A model generated the notes under the pieces. That model made no database searches. It saw nothing but the letters and a program-made list of their open reading frames with translations, and had not been told where the DNA came from. From Microvelia longipes (Eukaryota; Arthropoda; Insecta; Hemiptera; Veliidae), in assembly GCA_018340805.1 (NCBI GenBank), contig JACMZG010001863.1:53298319-53362318 (forward strand): 64,000 bases of DNA. Direction: 5' to 3'. Each line of letters begins with the position of its first letter. Positions within the stretch are counted from its first letter, which is position 1. The translations under genes were made by a program, and so were the position numbers. Shown piece by piece: positions 39,301-44,944 of the stretch.

Positions 39301-40637
39301 AATGGAGTATCTAAGATGGCAGGACATTCTTACTTTCATCCATCGTAGCAGGAGGTTTGATGAGGAGAAAGTAGTGGAGGTAAAGTGATAGGTGGTTGAT
39401 TTCGAGGTTGGTGATAAGGACCCAAAGGTGTGGTCTACCCACCAGGCTTGACTACTGGCCACTCTTACTACTACTACTAACAGTAAGCTCAAGACAACAA
39501 AAAGAGTTAAAATGACATTAAGCTTAAATTAAGCCAACGTGAAAACACAATAATAAGATAAAGTTAAACTAATGAGTTGACTCGATCCTAAGCTCAGGTT
39601 AAGCCAATATGTTTATACGACACAATATGGTAAGTTAAAGACAAGATGCGAAACTCAAGTCAAAACAAAGTGTTTACTTAACACTAAGCTCAAGACAAGC
39701 TAAAGAGTTTGAATGACACTAAGCTCAAGTTAAGCTTAAGTGTAAAACTATACTAAGCTCAAGTCATGCCTAACACGATAGAAAGCTTAAAACATGCCAA
39801 AAAGTTTAAATGATACTAAACTTTAGTCAACCAAAAGTGTCACACGATCCTAAGCTCATGACAAGTCAGTGGGTTTACATGACAGTAAGCTCAAGACAAG
39901 CCTAAATGTTTATACAACAGTAAGTTCATGTCAAACTTAAGTGCCTACACGACAGTATGCTCAAGACATACCAAAGTGTTTACATGAATCAAGTCAAACC
40001 TATCTTAAGGCTTGTTTGCACGATATATATTTGGTTTGAGTTTTTCCCAAGATGATTCGAAGTGCTTGTACATGGCTCCTGCAGCTAATGTACATTATAA
40101 ACTAAAATAGGCTGAATCCCTGTAGTTGCTTTAAACTTCACAGTCAAAAGTTAAGTGAAGTAGAACAGATTCTTCTCTTCTGTAATGAATTAAAAACTCT
40201 ATAATTTCTTTCCAACCCTATTACTCGTTAAGTAGCCATATACACAAGGAGCGTAGTAGAAATTACACGAAGCAATGACAGTATACAACAATATTTAATG
40301 TATACAAATTATTTGAAAAGCAAAATTAAACAAAAATAGATGATTGGGAAACCTTAGAAAGTTCGAGGCGACATGACGACGGATTTGGTTGACATCACAC
40401 CGCTCTCAACCTACATTGCTAAACATTTAGAAACAAATCGCTCATTGATTTAATAAAAACAAATACTTACAATATTCCAGAACATTTGGTACAGACGAAG
40501 GAACCAATGGTAACATTAACGTAGGTTGGGCCCCGCTGACGACAATCGAAGCAATATTTATTGCAATTAGACGAAGCCAGCATTCGTAACACTTTCAAAT
40601 GCTTTTCATCCAATTTTTTACGAGAAGACGAAGACAT
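8208..40637 (-). CDS. drongo: drongo/AGFG1 ortholog (ArfGAP with FG repeats), whole gene, 9 exons
   Basis: Complete gene. Exons, 5' to 3': 40637-40471, 37158-37065, 33609-33509, 22829-22685, 21586-21412, 13249-13118, 11328-11125, 9255-9067, 8377-8208. They total 1377 nt with every junction GT-AG and in phase, giving 458 aa. Residues 1-121 form an ArfGAP domain with zinc ligands C29, C32, C49 and C52, then the conserved RGLTPPHRVKSISM segment and KYEKKRYYVEP. The rest is Ser/Asn/Thr/Gln-rich, with FANFD (as in human AGFG1), DPF, RYAALKDLD (human DKYAALANLD), DPW and four NPF motifs ending in NPFL-stop. In the family, NPF motifs bind EH-domain endocytic proteins (Eps15, intersectin), DPF/DPW bind AP-2 or clathrin adaptors, and AGFG1 links VAMP7 to clathrin-coated vesicles. 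Human AGFG1 is about 100 residues longer, with the extra length in the FG-rich region. Function is inferred from homology. Introns run from 689 bp to 10.7 kb and are full of repeats. Confidence 0.95.
9067..9255 (-). CDS. drongo: drongo exon 8 (two NPF motifs)
   Basis: Acceptor ttgttgtag|GTAATAG and donor TTTTCAG|gtttgt, phase 1 in and out, 189 nt. Encodes residues 341-402, with FTSNPFANDAWG and STRNPFKNS, two NPF motifs of the kind that bind EH domains. Confidence 0.92.
9388..9580. mobile_element. Short foldback element (copy 1)
   Basis: The left arm (ggtcttccggtggtgaca) and right arm (gtcaccacctgaagaa) are inverted copies along nearly the whole length, including gggaggcatcttcagggatg against its complement. 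The closest relative in the window is 29719-29922. Intron 8/7 border region of drongo; no coding capacity. Confidence 0.75.
9995..10702 (+). repeat. Dispersed repeat R1 (copy in drongo intron 7)
   Basis: A non-coding repeat of about 0.8-1 kb found at least nine times in the window. Hallmarks in order: cgctt..ctcgtcctcag, acttgtcgtattaaaacaaa, cacaagtcat..gataaaaattgaac, tgacgtcataaaaaaat, acaaagtttcaactc, gatgataatagacacac, and an end of caatacttttc..tatacctacggtat and gaggaaaagtaa. No terminal repeats or reading frame were recognised. Confidence 0.8.
11005..11062. repeat. (TA)n microsatellite
   Basis: About 55 bp of uninterrupted TA dinucleotides in drongo intron 7, just downstream of exon 7. 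Confidence 0.95.
11125..11328 (-). CDS. drongo: drongo exon 7 (RYAALKDLD block, DPW motif)
   Basis: Acceptor gtgtacag|GTACTGG and donor CCATGGG|gtaagt, phase 1 in and out, 204 nt. Encodes residues 273-339. The segment EDRYAALKDLDTIM matches the DKYAALANLDNIF block of human AGFG1, and TDPWG near the end is a DPW adaptor motif. Confidence 0.93.
11375..11880. repeat. 39-bp minisatellite, about 13 copies
   Basis: The unit contains gtctaaagtaaattgg, then attgtgtgttgaagagaccatgg. In-frame stretches exist only because 39 is a multiple of three (translating as MVSSTQNPIYFRP repeats on the minus strand); this is not a gene. It lies about 50 bp upstream of the exon 7 acceptor. Confidence 0.92.
12238..12545. 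repeat. 22-bp minisatellite, about 13 copies
   Basis: The unit is gggactttatgtacagtcca with variants (ttaaatatagtctcag). In drongo intron 6. The 82-codon plus-strand frame across it is an artefact of the repeat. Confidence 0.9.
13118..13249 (-). CDS. drongo: drongo exon 6 (low-complexity linker)
   Basis: Acceptor atatattag|ATTACTCT and donor AGATGGA|gtgagt, phase 1 in and out, 132 nt. It encodes Ser/Gln/Pro-rich sequence (residues 229-271) starting YSNIGAENKTSDQTSQ. It has no recognisable domain. It is included because the frame is open, both splice sites are good and the length preserves phase. As an exact multiple of three it could be skipped without a frameshift. Confidence 0.75.
13590..14695. 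repeat. 38-bp minisatellite, about 28 copies
   Basis: Unit: agttatatattaataagaga then gaacaagatagggtctcc, with many one- to five-base deletions between copies. About 1.1 kb in drongo intron 5, the longest array of the window. Confidence 0.93.
15010..15242. repeat. (TA)n microsatellites
   Basis: Two long TA tracts (about 15015-15085 and 15165-15240) flank a short unique stretch in drongo intron 5. Confidence 0.92.
15724..16562 (+). repeat. Dispersed repeat R1, two overlapping partial copies
   Basis: 15724-15990 and 16005-16562 each run through the 'gctgatantgagatgaaac ... gacgtcataaaaaa ... acacaaggagctacgatg' order of R1. The second begins with agatatacttgtcgtatt, restarting the repeat from nearer its 5' end. 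Confidence 0.75.
16645..16873 (+). mobile_element. tRNA-derived SINE with 14-bp target-site duplication
   Basis: The head has tRNA-like promoter boxes: A-box-like gtagccgtggtcgtttagta and B-box-like ggggttcacagcccgg. A non-tRNA body follows, with gacccacccgagg and gggccaaaaggcccta, and an (ATT)n tail. It is flanked by perfect direct repeats attattcagttatt at 16631-16644 and 16874-16887. Not a functional tRNA gene: no cloverleaf with matching acceptor stem was found. Confidence 0.85.
17405..17595. repeat. AT-rich 'taatatgtaataatataatg' repeat
   Basis: Short units of aatatgtaata and aatgtatgtaa repeated irregularly for 190 bp in drongo intron 5. The overlapping minus-strand frame of 105 codons is low-complexity and is not a gene. 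Confidence 0.8.
17745..18625 (-). repeat. Dispersed repeat R1, minus orientation, interrupted
   Basis: Reads as R1 on the minus strand (acaaaaatcagtcta near 17810, tgacttgtgtacgtttttta near 18028, taagtacattaagtttcgta near 18370). It is split by a 240-bp Penelope-type fragment at 18076-18315. Confidence 0.75.
18076..18315 (+). mobile_element. Penelope-type 3' fragment with 10-bp target-site duplication
   Basis: Flanked by perfect direct repeats caaataatct at 18066-18075 and 18316-18325, inside an R1 copy. It carries cactgatgatggcctcatg then gttgaaagctctttg and ends in ttgtggagagactctttt. The same arrangement is seen at 35151-35215 and 55357-55425. Assignment to Penelope-like elements rests on the neighbouring GIY-YIG remnant at 34232 and is an inference. 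Confidence 0.6.
18752..19605 (+). mobile_element. pogo/Tigger-type DNA transposon, internally deleted
   Basis: Terminal inverted repeats: cagtcggacctccatataac at the left and ttatatagaggtccgactg at the right, flanked by TA on both sides (the TA target duplication of the pogo/Tigger group). Total 854 bp, against over 2 kb for intact relatives, so most of the transposase is missing. Confidence 0.88.
19152..19397 (+). pseudogene. Tigger/CENP-B-type transposase N-terminus, broken
   Basis: Begins MSKRKPMSLSEKINLLKDSD and includes YKITPSSISTILKNREPIL, the CENP-B N-terminal helix-turn-helix of pogo-family transposases. Near 19380 the frame shifts. In another frame the sequence goes on with MLRDKNMPVTGPLIKEKAAE, the start of the second (CENP-B/Tc5) DNA-binding domain, and then ends at the deletion. 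No DDE catalytic domain remains. Confidence 0.85.
20305..21035. repeat. ~67-bp minisatellite, about 11 copies
   Basis: The unit contains gttactgaattaacctcctc, then tcttaagctcaatataaatt and ctcaactctgtatttacaag. In drongo intron 5, ending about 380 bp upstream of exon 5's 3' boundary. Confidence 0.92.
21412..21586 (-). CDS. drongo: drongo exon 5 (DPF and FANFD motifs)
   Basis: Acceptor tttttgcag|GCTAAATTAG and donor GTTCCTG|gtaagt. Encodes residues 170-227, including VDPFSP (a DPF-type adaptor-binding motif) and SFANFDNATIF, the counterpart of the repeated FANFD segments of vertebrate AGFG1. Phase 0 in, phase 1 out. Confidence 0.93.
22195..22600. repeat. 25-bp minisatellite with palindromic units
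   Basis: The unit aacatagtgatctctaactt alternates with the perfect palindrome atcactatgttataacatag-tgat. In drongo intron 4. The array could form several alternative hairpins in the transcript. Confidence 0.88.
22685..22829 (-). CDS. drongo: drongo exon 4
   Basis: Acceptor tgtttag|GTATTACGTG and donor ACTAAG|gtaatt. The first codon completes Arg, then YYVEPSIAMKMSSFNG (residues 122-137) continues the insect-type KKRYYxEP sequence. The remainder to residue 169 is Asn/Ser/Thr-rich linker. The preceding intron is 10.7 kb, the longest in the gene. Confidence 0.93.
23640..24545 (+). repeat. Dispersed repeat R1, interrupted by a SINE
   Basis: R1 sequence from gatgtcgaacaaaaac to ttccagtatatctaagg (23640-23925) resumes after the SINE with gaggaaaagtaa at 24528-24540, the usual R1 terminus. 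Confidence 0.7.
23940..24514 (+). mobile_element. Long tRNA-derived SINE (copy 1), 14-bp target-site duplication
   Basis: The tRNA-like head has A-box-like tggtgtagtggttaaggtac and B-box-like gggttcaatcccag, with a body of about 0.5 kb. The 3' end is caacaacgtggcctacttgc followed by a TTACTACT-type tail. Perfect direct repeats ctaaggtttaaatg lie at 23926-23939 and 24515-24528. The element sits inside R1. A second copy is at 60104-60655. Confidence 0.88.
24585..24895 (+). repeat. Dispersed repeat R1 (3' part)
   Basis: Contains atttcaactctctagaataa, gttacaatgacgacagacaa, and the terminal caatacttttccaatgtgcc and ggagaagtaa. 5'-truncated copy. Confidence 0.65.
25480..25740. repeat. AT-rich 'taagtttataagtaataata' tandem repeat
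   Basis: About 260 bp of irregular 16-25-bp units in drongo intron 3. No coding. Confidence 0.8.
25833..25935. repeat. (TA)n microsatellite, imperfect
   Basis: About 100 bp of TA dinucleotides with a few TTA interruptions. Confidence 0.93.
26050..27135 (+). repeat. Dispersed repeat R1 (near full length)
   Basis: The fullest plus-strand copy: gggtacgggttacctcggaa, cgctttgctcgtcctc, atacttgtcgtattgaaacg, the CATAAAAAAATATTTTC segment, gatgataacagac, and the end ctatatacctacggtataat with gaggaagagtaa. A unique AT-rich insert (26160-26500) interrupts it near the 5' end. Confidence 0.75.
27755..28245 (-). repeat. Dispersed repeat R1 (5' part, minus orientation)
   Basis: The minus-strand order matches R1: gacttgtaaggcttttttaa, aagtatatttacggcttttg, gtgacggctgagaat. 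The end with caatacttttcc is missing. Confidence 0.65.
28246..29718. other. drongo intron 3, AT-rich, nothing recognised
   Basis: No exon, element or array that I can support. A small perfect palindrome attatgtcaaat-ttaaaatttgacataat lies near 29341-29370. Confidence 0.5.
29719..29922. mobile_element. Short foldback element (copy 2)
   Basis: Inverted arms agatttaggtcttccggtgg and its complement near 29900-29915, plus an inner palindrome tgctctacaaatgttttgtagagca. Same family as 9388-9580, with part of the right arm deleted. Minus strand reads ccctgaagatgcctcc...gaagcgaaacgtc. Confidence 0.8.
30065..30725. repeat. ~61-bp minisatellite, about 11 copies
   Basis: Unit: acagttcctactcaggtttt, agtaattttcctttgacatg, attgcttttttgcacaaaac. 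Well conserved internally, with decayed end copies. In drongo intron 3. Confidence 0.93.
30816..31339. mobile_element. Foldback element, family B (copy 1)
   Basis: The terminal arms agaataatac...tatagaaggagca and tgctccttctatattagtat are inverted. Both arms carry ctgataacacgaaagc and the cttaag...gctgcc segment. A second copy in opposite orientation lies at 62800-63330. No reading frame. Confidence 0.8.
32135..32300 (-). repeat. Two tandem ~78-bp copies of a SINE 3' tail
   Basis: Each copy reads (plus strand) gtgttagtagtagtaatag, aggcaaataggccacattgt, gggcccttcttgcc, then aaatatcaag. This is the complement of the 3' end of the long SINE at 23940 and 60104 (ggcaaaaagggcccaacaac, gtggcctac). 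Confidence 0.7.
33003..33375. repeat. Tandem duplication of ~180 bp containing (TA)n
   Basis: 33003-33185 and 33196-33375 share aaaggaacttatgagattga, tctcatgg, a (TA)n tract and ccaatgtgaa..ggggttccta. The second TA tract is longer. In drongo intron 3, ending about 130 bp upstream of exon 3's 3' boundary. Confidence 0.88.
33509..33609 (-). CDS. drongo: drongo exon 3 (end of ArfGAP domain)
   Basis: Acceptor tgttgcag|CACTGCCGC and donor AAAAG|gtgagt. It encodes HCRKVWLALCENEPSTKDEQ and onward to MIDKYEKK(R), residues 88-121. The longer open frame running upstream to 33894 is intron, because it has no ArfGAP similarity and an acceptor lies exactly at 33610. Confidence 0.95.
33985..34195. repeat. 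Inverted repeat next to the Penelope-like remnant
   Basis: ccaaagcaataaagtaactc with taccgaca (from about 33989) is the exact complement of tgtcggta with gagttactttattgctttgg (about 34167-34194). The arms are ~28 bp plus a looser extension (tatactattt / aaatagtata). It is probably the terminal structure of the element. Confidence 0.75.
34232..34795 (-). pseudogene. Penelope-like element remnant with GIY-YIG endonuclease domain
   Basis: A 187-codon frame. The N-terminal part (PWRTVPYLDTVLDKIGNILR and FRNIRSLCSHISKCKE) resembles the end of a Penelope-like reverse transcriptase. It is followed by a GIY-YIG nuclease signature, GVYSFKC then CGSTYDGQTGRAFHARITEH, with the Arg and the Glu-His expected in the family. 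The catalytic reverse transcriptase region is absent, so this is a 5'-truncated copy. It lies in drongo intron 2, same strand as drongo. Confidence 0.85.
34860..35230 (+). mobile_element. Penelope-type terminal fragment with hammerhead-like motif
   Basis: At 35151-35175 the sequence ctgatgatgatagtgaggtc is followed by gaaagctggc, then aataaaggctttgtggagaaa. The same order is seen at 18236-18300 and 55357-55425. It lies beside the GIY-YIG remnant but on the opposite strand. Confidence 0.5.
35450..36470 (-). repeat. Dispersed repeat R1 (minus), interrupted by a foldback
   Basis: On the plus strand it begins tataggaaaagtattgtgtt (complement of the R1 end) and runs through caaagttttctgtct, which is broken by the insertion at 35557-36019. 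It resumes with atgtgtgtgtatgtctgc and agagttgaaactttgtgc. Confidence 0.75.
35557..36019. mobile_element. Palindromic foldback, family A (copy 1), TA duplication
   Basis: Nearly perfect inverted arms of about 215 bp. It starts taaggcacggtcgaatatcc and ends ggatattcgaccgcgcctta, with TA on each side. The centre is ttttgacatgtcatatttg. Copy 2 is at 61662-62069. It looks like a Tc1/mariner-type or foldback MITE; there is no coding sequence. Confidence 0.88.
36471..37030 (+). repeat. Dispersed repeat R1 (plus)
   Basis: Runs from ggatatacttgtattgaaac through cacaagtcatttgaaa, tttttgacgtcataca, acaaagtttcaactctctag and gatgataacagatacacac to caatacttttcctatatatc and gaggaaaagtaa. It follows an R1 copy in the opposite orientation, forming an inverted pair, and ends about 35 bp from drongo exon 2. 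Confidence 0.75.
37065..37158 (-). CDS. drongo: drongo exon 2 (ArfGAP core)
   Basis: Bounded by tctgcag| (written on the minus strand) and GAG|gtaac. It encodes (L)RGLTPPHRVKSISMATF followed by TQEEVDQLMTKGNE, residues 56-87. This is the most conserved stretch of the AGFG ArfGAP domain and is nearly identical to fly drongo. Phase 2 in, phase 0 out. Confidence 0.96.
37245..37955. mobile_element. 711-bp palindromic foldback element, family C
   Basis: Starts tagtccaagagccggacctg and ends aggcctggctcttggacta. The complementarity (tgactcattttgtactactt, tccagagtggagcc, gtaagtcgtg..acgaaacatg) continues almost to the centre near 37600. Only one copy is seen here. The left flank is TA and the right TT. 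It lies 87 bp upstream of drongo exon 2 in intron 1. Confidence 0.85.
38580..38900. repeat. 35-bp minisatellite, about 8 copies, with decayed outliers
   Basis: Unit: aagttaagccaaagtgttta then cacaatattaaacac. Degenerate relatives (ctcaagtcaagccaa, gtaagctcaagac) continue at 39480-40000, on the far side of a LINE insertion. In drongo intron 1. Confidence 0.88.
38909..39478 (+). mobile_element. 5'-truncated LINE fragment with 12-bp target-site duplication
   Basis: Perfect direct repeats aacagtaagctc at 38897-38908 and 39479-39490 bracket the fragment, which sits inside the 35-bp array. The 3' end is an (ACT)n-type tail, ttactactactacta. The frame inside resembles the C-terminal part of insect non-LTR ORF2. 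Confidence 0.85.
39038..39388 (+). pseudogene. LINE ORF2 C-terminus (RNase H side and CCHC-like tail), truncated
   Basis: It reads SRWLLDLSKSSLRLMVRVIT, GHCRLNRHLALM, then SPICAICETMID and FGRLRFQIFGTGTLLEEEME. This is the 'GH..LN.HL...CxxC...FGxLR' arrangement typical of the end of Jockey/I-like ORF2 proteins in insects. Upstream frames carry stops, so it is not functional. Confidence 0.8.
40471..40637 (-). CDS. drongo: drongo exon 1 (start codon, zinc finger)
   Basis: ATG at 40637-40635 opens MSSSSRKKLDEKHLKVLRML, which matches the N-terminus of AGFG proteins. The exon contains all four zinc-binding cysteines, in the contexts YCFDC and FVCTKC. It ends in TT|gtaagt (phase 2) after Cys-Ser-Gly-Ile. 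The start is chosen because it sits directly ahead of the conserved EKHLK block at the family's usual spacing. Confidence 0.95.
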
Positions 40638-40639
40638 AA

Positions 40640-41830
40640 TTTTAAAAAACTAAATAAATTAATAAACACTAGACTAATATAAATAAAAACAAAAATAAAA
40701 AAACGGGTCAAAATGACACAAACATCACAACAAAAAAAATTATTTCAATACAGTCTTACCACATTAAATTGAATTTATTTATTTCTAATTACCGATTTTA
40801 TTTTTTTAATACAAGCGTGATTCTTTAGTTTGTACGACGAAACAATGCTTAATTACAACCAATTAAAACCAGTCTATTAAAAAAAAAACAAGTTGAAAAC
40901 GTTAAAAAGTTTGTTAACGAATGATAAGAGACACGGAAATGAGACGTTGAAAGGAGTGGGGGAGATCCGTCTCCTGTCTTATCCTACAACAACCATATAT
41001 TTAAATACCTTAGTTATTCGTTTACAAATTTGTCGTAAAAAAACGACTCTAACGGCAATTATTTCACCGAAATTTTTAACACTCTTTAGAAGTATTTATG
41101 CGTAATTTTAAGTACAAGCTATTGATACTTCAAGCTGATACTTCGAATTTGAACATCATAAATGATTCGTCTTTCCTCAGAAGTGTGTTATCAAGGGTGA
41201 CTAATCATTTAGCTATTACATGACGGTGGTGGGAAATCTAGAACTCAGTTATCACTCATACAGCCGACATATATTACTGTTCCATATATTTCAGTAGAAG
41301 TTATAATGCATTTTTTAATAGATATTTTGTATTTCTAACAGAATATTATATTATTAAAATGAGTTTTATTAATTGTTTCTTTGAAATAACTGTGTGGAAT
41401 GGTAGTGGGGGTTAGATTGGTAGTGAGTACCCGGTACCTTGTTACAGCGTGGTACCGTCTGTCTGTACCCGTCACTCTTGGTACACGATTTCACGCTACC
41501 AGCACGGGACTACTTAAAACCCTAAACAGGAATCTGTTCATCTGCAATGCTGTTTCTTATTCTTATTACTGGGTTTGCACCAGTGGCGTCTTTATGGGCC
41601 CGCATTACGGGGGCCGGCTGTTAGGAGCCCCCAAAAGTTGCCCAATTTTTTATTAAAAAAATATAGTTAATAGTTACGGTCCATTATTTTATTTAATTGA
41701 ATGGAGCTTATACCCATATTTTATATGAGTATGGGTTGTGTATTTACCTAATAATTAGGTCCCTATTAAATTAATGATAAGAGTAGTCAATCCTAACATC
41801 GTCAAATCGCAAGGCCTTCTTAATTGTGCT
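40640..41830. other. Upstream region of drongo
   Basis: Contains the 5' UTR and promoter of drongo at unknown positions. I see no convincing TATA box or initiator. 41575-41650 holds a GC-richer patch (gggcccgcattacgggggcc), resembling decayed repeat sequence. No coding region is supported. Confidence 0.4.
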
Positions 41831-41831
41831 T

Positions 41832-42252
41832 AAAGTAATATAAAAACCTAGTAGGGAAACTCCTGTAATAACCTGTGTAAAAAAAATCTGACATGCGTGT
41901 TCAGCTGATAGCTGGCTTAAAAATAAATAATAGCTAAATTTGCTTAGAGATATATACAAGAGGGGTCATAGCCTATCTAAATACAAAGAGAGGCCTAAAA
42001 AATCTTATGAAGTAATGATTTTAATCTAATTATTTGATTTTATTTATAATCGAAGGGGGTCAGGTTACTTTTTCGATGTTTCACAATTTAACCTATAGGG
42101 CCCCTCTAGTAATAATATTTCTATGTAAAATTGGATTTACTGCGCATTAGCCTTTTAGGATTTATGTTTTTTTTTACTTATTTTTATTGGCAACCCTGAA
42201 AACATTAGTTGAGTTTTACATGCTAAGTTTACATGAGTTTTACTTTTTATCG
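41832..42252. repeat. Dispersed repeat R2, copy interrupted by a MITE
   Basis: The left part (aagtaatataaaaacctagt, agctgatagctggct) and right part (actgcgcattagcc, ttattggcaaccctgaaaac) match 59605-59799 in order. The MITE 41943-42125 sits between them. Confidence 0.8.
41943..42125. mobile_element. hAT-like MITE with 8-bp target-site duplication (copy 1)
   Basis: Terminal inverted repeats cttagagatatatacaagag and cccctctagtaataatattt-ctatg. Direct repeats taaatttg (41935-41942) and taaaattg (42126-42133), seven of eight matching. The equivalent site at 59695 is empty. 183 bp, no coding. Confidence 0.82.
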
Positions 42253-42859
42253 TGTTTTCGTACTTTAATTAATATGTGCGTGATAGTTTAATGATTTTGT
42301 ATTAAATTCTGTGAAATAATTGTTAAAATAATTTATTTAAAGAAGAAAAGAAACTACAGTAAAGGTAAACCACATGTTTTTTATGAGATTTTGAAGCACA
42401 TACAGACGACAGTGTAATGCCTTAAATATAATTTAAAATTACGATTGCTTTTATTACATTAAACATTTTTAGGTTAAAGTTGTTAAATTACTAATTACAA
42501 TGAATATTTGAAGGGGGAAAAACAAATATCACTCGCAAAAATAAACTAAATTAAGTAGTGTACACGAAAAAAGTTCAATTAGCCACTCGTTTTAAGTAGC
42601 TCTATTGGATGTGACAAAACTTATTTCTAACACAAATTATTAACATTTTATACTAAAATATACAAAGAAATAATAAAAACAACAATTTTGAGTACCCGTA
42701 AAGTTTGTTTACATTTACGAGGGTAAAACAATGGCCGCGCCCATAAGAAAATTTGAGCCTGGTGGACAAAATAAAATGTGAATAACATGCCAGGTCTGAC
42801 AGAATTAGCATTTGTTTTCCTACTTGGTTTAAATATCACTTTAGTTGTGCTGTATAATT

Positions 42860-43240
42860 TACCTACTGGGCCCTATTGAAACATAGTACTGTCTATGTTG
42901 AGGGCCCCCCATCAAGTTGCAACATCATCAAGTTGCGGGGCTCCCAGTTGGATTTGGCAGTATCTTTTACCTATAAATGGGCCATCATTATATCATAGTA
43001 TAGTCTCTCTTAACATCATCAAGTCCCAGGGCCCCCAGTTAAAGTTGTGCTGTATCTTTTACCTATAAATAAACCCTTATAGGATCATAAAATAGTTTTT
43101 TTTAACATCATCATGTCGCTAGGCTCTCAGTTGGAGTTGTGCTCTATCTTTTATTCACAAATGGCGCCCCATTAGAGCATAGTAAATCTATCTTAACATC
43201 ATCTAATTGCTAGGCCCCCAGTCGGATTTGCTGTATCTTT
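42860..43240. repeat. ~115-bp degenerate tandem repeat, 3-4 copies
   Basis: The unit contains gggcccccagttgga, tgctgtatcttttacctata, aatgggccatcat and cttaacatcatcaagt. Copies differ at many positions. Confidence 0.75.
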
Positions 43241-43574
43241 TAGATTTTTCAAAAGTATTGTGCATACTTCCAGCCTGTTATGTTGCCAGATTACTGAATT
43301 TTATATTTTCTTTTCAACTTTAGCACACTGTTGTTGCTAAATATATAGCAATTCTAAAAATTGGAACACATGAAAATGATTGGGGTTTTATATACTACAC
43401 ATTAAAAAAAATCACGCCTCTAGCCTAAAAATTAGAGTCAGGGGAACTTAAAAATGAGAAACTCTTCCACTCCATCGGCCCCTTAAGGTTTTAATGAGCA
43501 TCGTCAATTATGCGCCCTCCCTATAGTGCTTCCATGACTGCTAATAAAAGAGGGACAATTTGGCTTCCCTAAGC

Positions 43575-43775
43575 ACTGTGACCCCAGAGTATTGCATTCC
43601 CCCAGGATACTGCTTCCTATAGAGTATTGCGTCACCCAGGGTATTGCGTCCCCCCAGGATACTGCTCCCTATAGAGTATTGCGCCCCTCAGAGTACAGCG
43701 TCACTCAGAGTATTGCGCCCTCTATAGTATTGCGTCACCCAGGGTACAGCGTCCCCAAGGGTATAAATTATCGCC
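43575..43775. repeat. Short GC-richer minisatellite ('agagtattgcgtcaccc')
   Basis: Units of 16-20 bp such as cagagtattgcgtcaccc and ccaggatactgctccctat repeat about 11 times. The 70-codon frame over it is a repeat artefact. Confidence 0.85.
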
Positions 43776-44439
43776 CATTAGTAAATTCCCTGTTATCTCT
43801 ATAAACAAATTGGTGCATTCATTCTTTTTTGCTAATTCCACTCTCACTCACCAAGGTCCGTAGCAAGCTAAAACTTGTAAAATGGGGGGGGGGACCAATC
43901 CGAGAGAAGGCGATGTTTCACTCACAATTAAGGCTCTTTTTCACTGAAAACTACTTCGTCAAGGGGGCCATTTTTTCCGGCGTGGGGGGAGGCGGGCGGA
44001 TTGGCGGGATTGGTTACTCATGCGCACCTGTTATTTGCTTGTATTACTGACTTATCGAAAAGTTACAAATAGTAGGTGGCTTCATTGTATTGCGTATAAT
44101 ATAACTATATTTATCAAAATATTAATAAATATAGTTTTCATCAGCTGTTATAAAAAATAAATAAAGGAAAACATTTTATCTGGAAAAATAGCGGCCACCT
44201 TTAAAGAATTTCGTATCAAATTTCTGATAACCCGTCGGTTATAGAAATATTTTATCAATTATTGATAGTAAGAAAACAACACGCGTCGGAGATAGCTGCC
44301 CGATTGGAGCATATTATTGATTACATAATAGTACAGTGAGTTGGTTCAGAAACTACAACTAATCATGGCATAGGTCAGGAAATAAACAAATCAAATCTAT
44401 TAGACTCGCAATAGCATTCCGACGTCCAGTCGTATTTTC

Positions 44440-44760
44440 CTTGTTTCAATTGTGCTTGCTAAGCGAATTGCATACTACAATATGCCATTCGCTTAGTAAG
44501 CAGTAATTCGCTAAGGAAAGACAAATTACTTTGACTAATCCAAACCTTTTTTAATTGCCAAGGGTATACAAATATCACCTGTAACTAAAGCTTTAAAATA
44601 TTAAATTCTAGATAAAATAGTAGACTCACAATGAGCCCAGGGCTTAGGAGAGAGGGCATAATTACTTTACCCTATTTACCAAAGAGACTAATACTACTAC
44701 TAATAGTATTAATCTCTTTGCTATTTACCGCAGGGTAAGGCAATCTAACGTAAAGGTTAT
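44440..44760. repeat. Two imperfect hairpins
   Basis: gcttgctaagcgaattgcat pairs with atgccattcgcttagtaagc (44454-44502). accaaagagactaatactac pairs with gtattaatctctttgctatt (about 44678-44728). No terminal features or repeats seen. Confidence 0.5.
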
Positions 44761-44944
44761 TTGTAAGGTTATACGTAAAAGGCTCAACGAAAGATCAACA
44801 AATAATTGAGTTGAGACCTCATATTTTGGATTTTTAACTATTGTATTGTTGTTGTTGTTGTATTGCTTTTTTATATTTTTATAATTATTTTTGTATTAAA
44901 TTTGAATTAGAATTTTGTCTTTAGAAATACTTTTGATGTTTTGG

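Noticed and set aside
40893..41105. Plus-strand 70-codon frame upstream of drongo
   Set aside because: Lies in the likely 5' UTR/promoter zone on the opposite strand, with no homology and a composition like the flanks.
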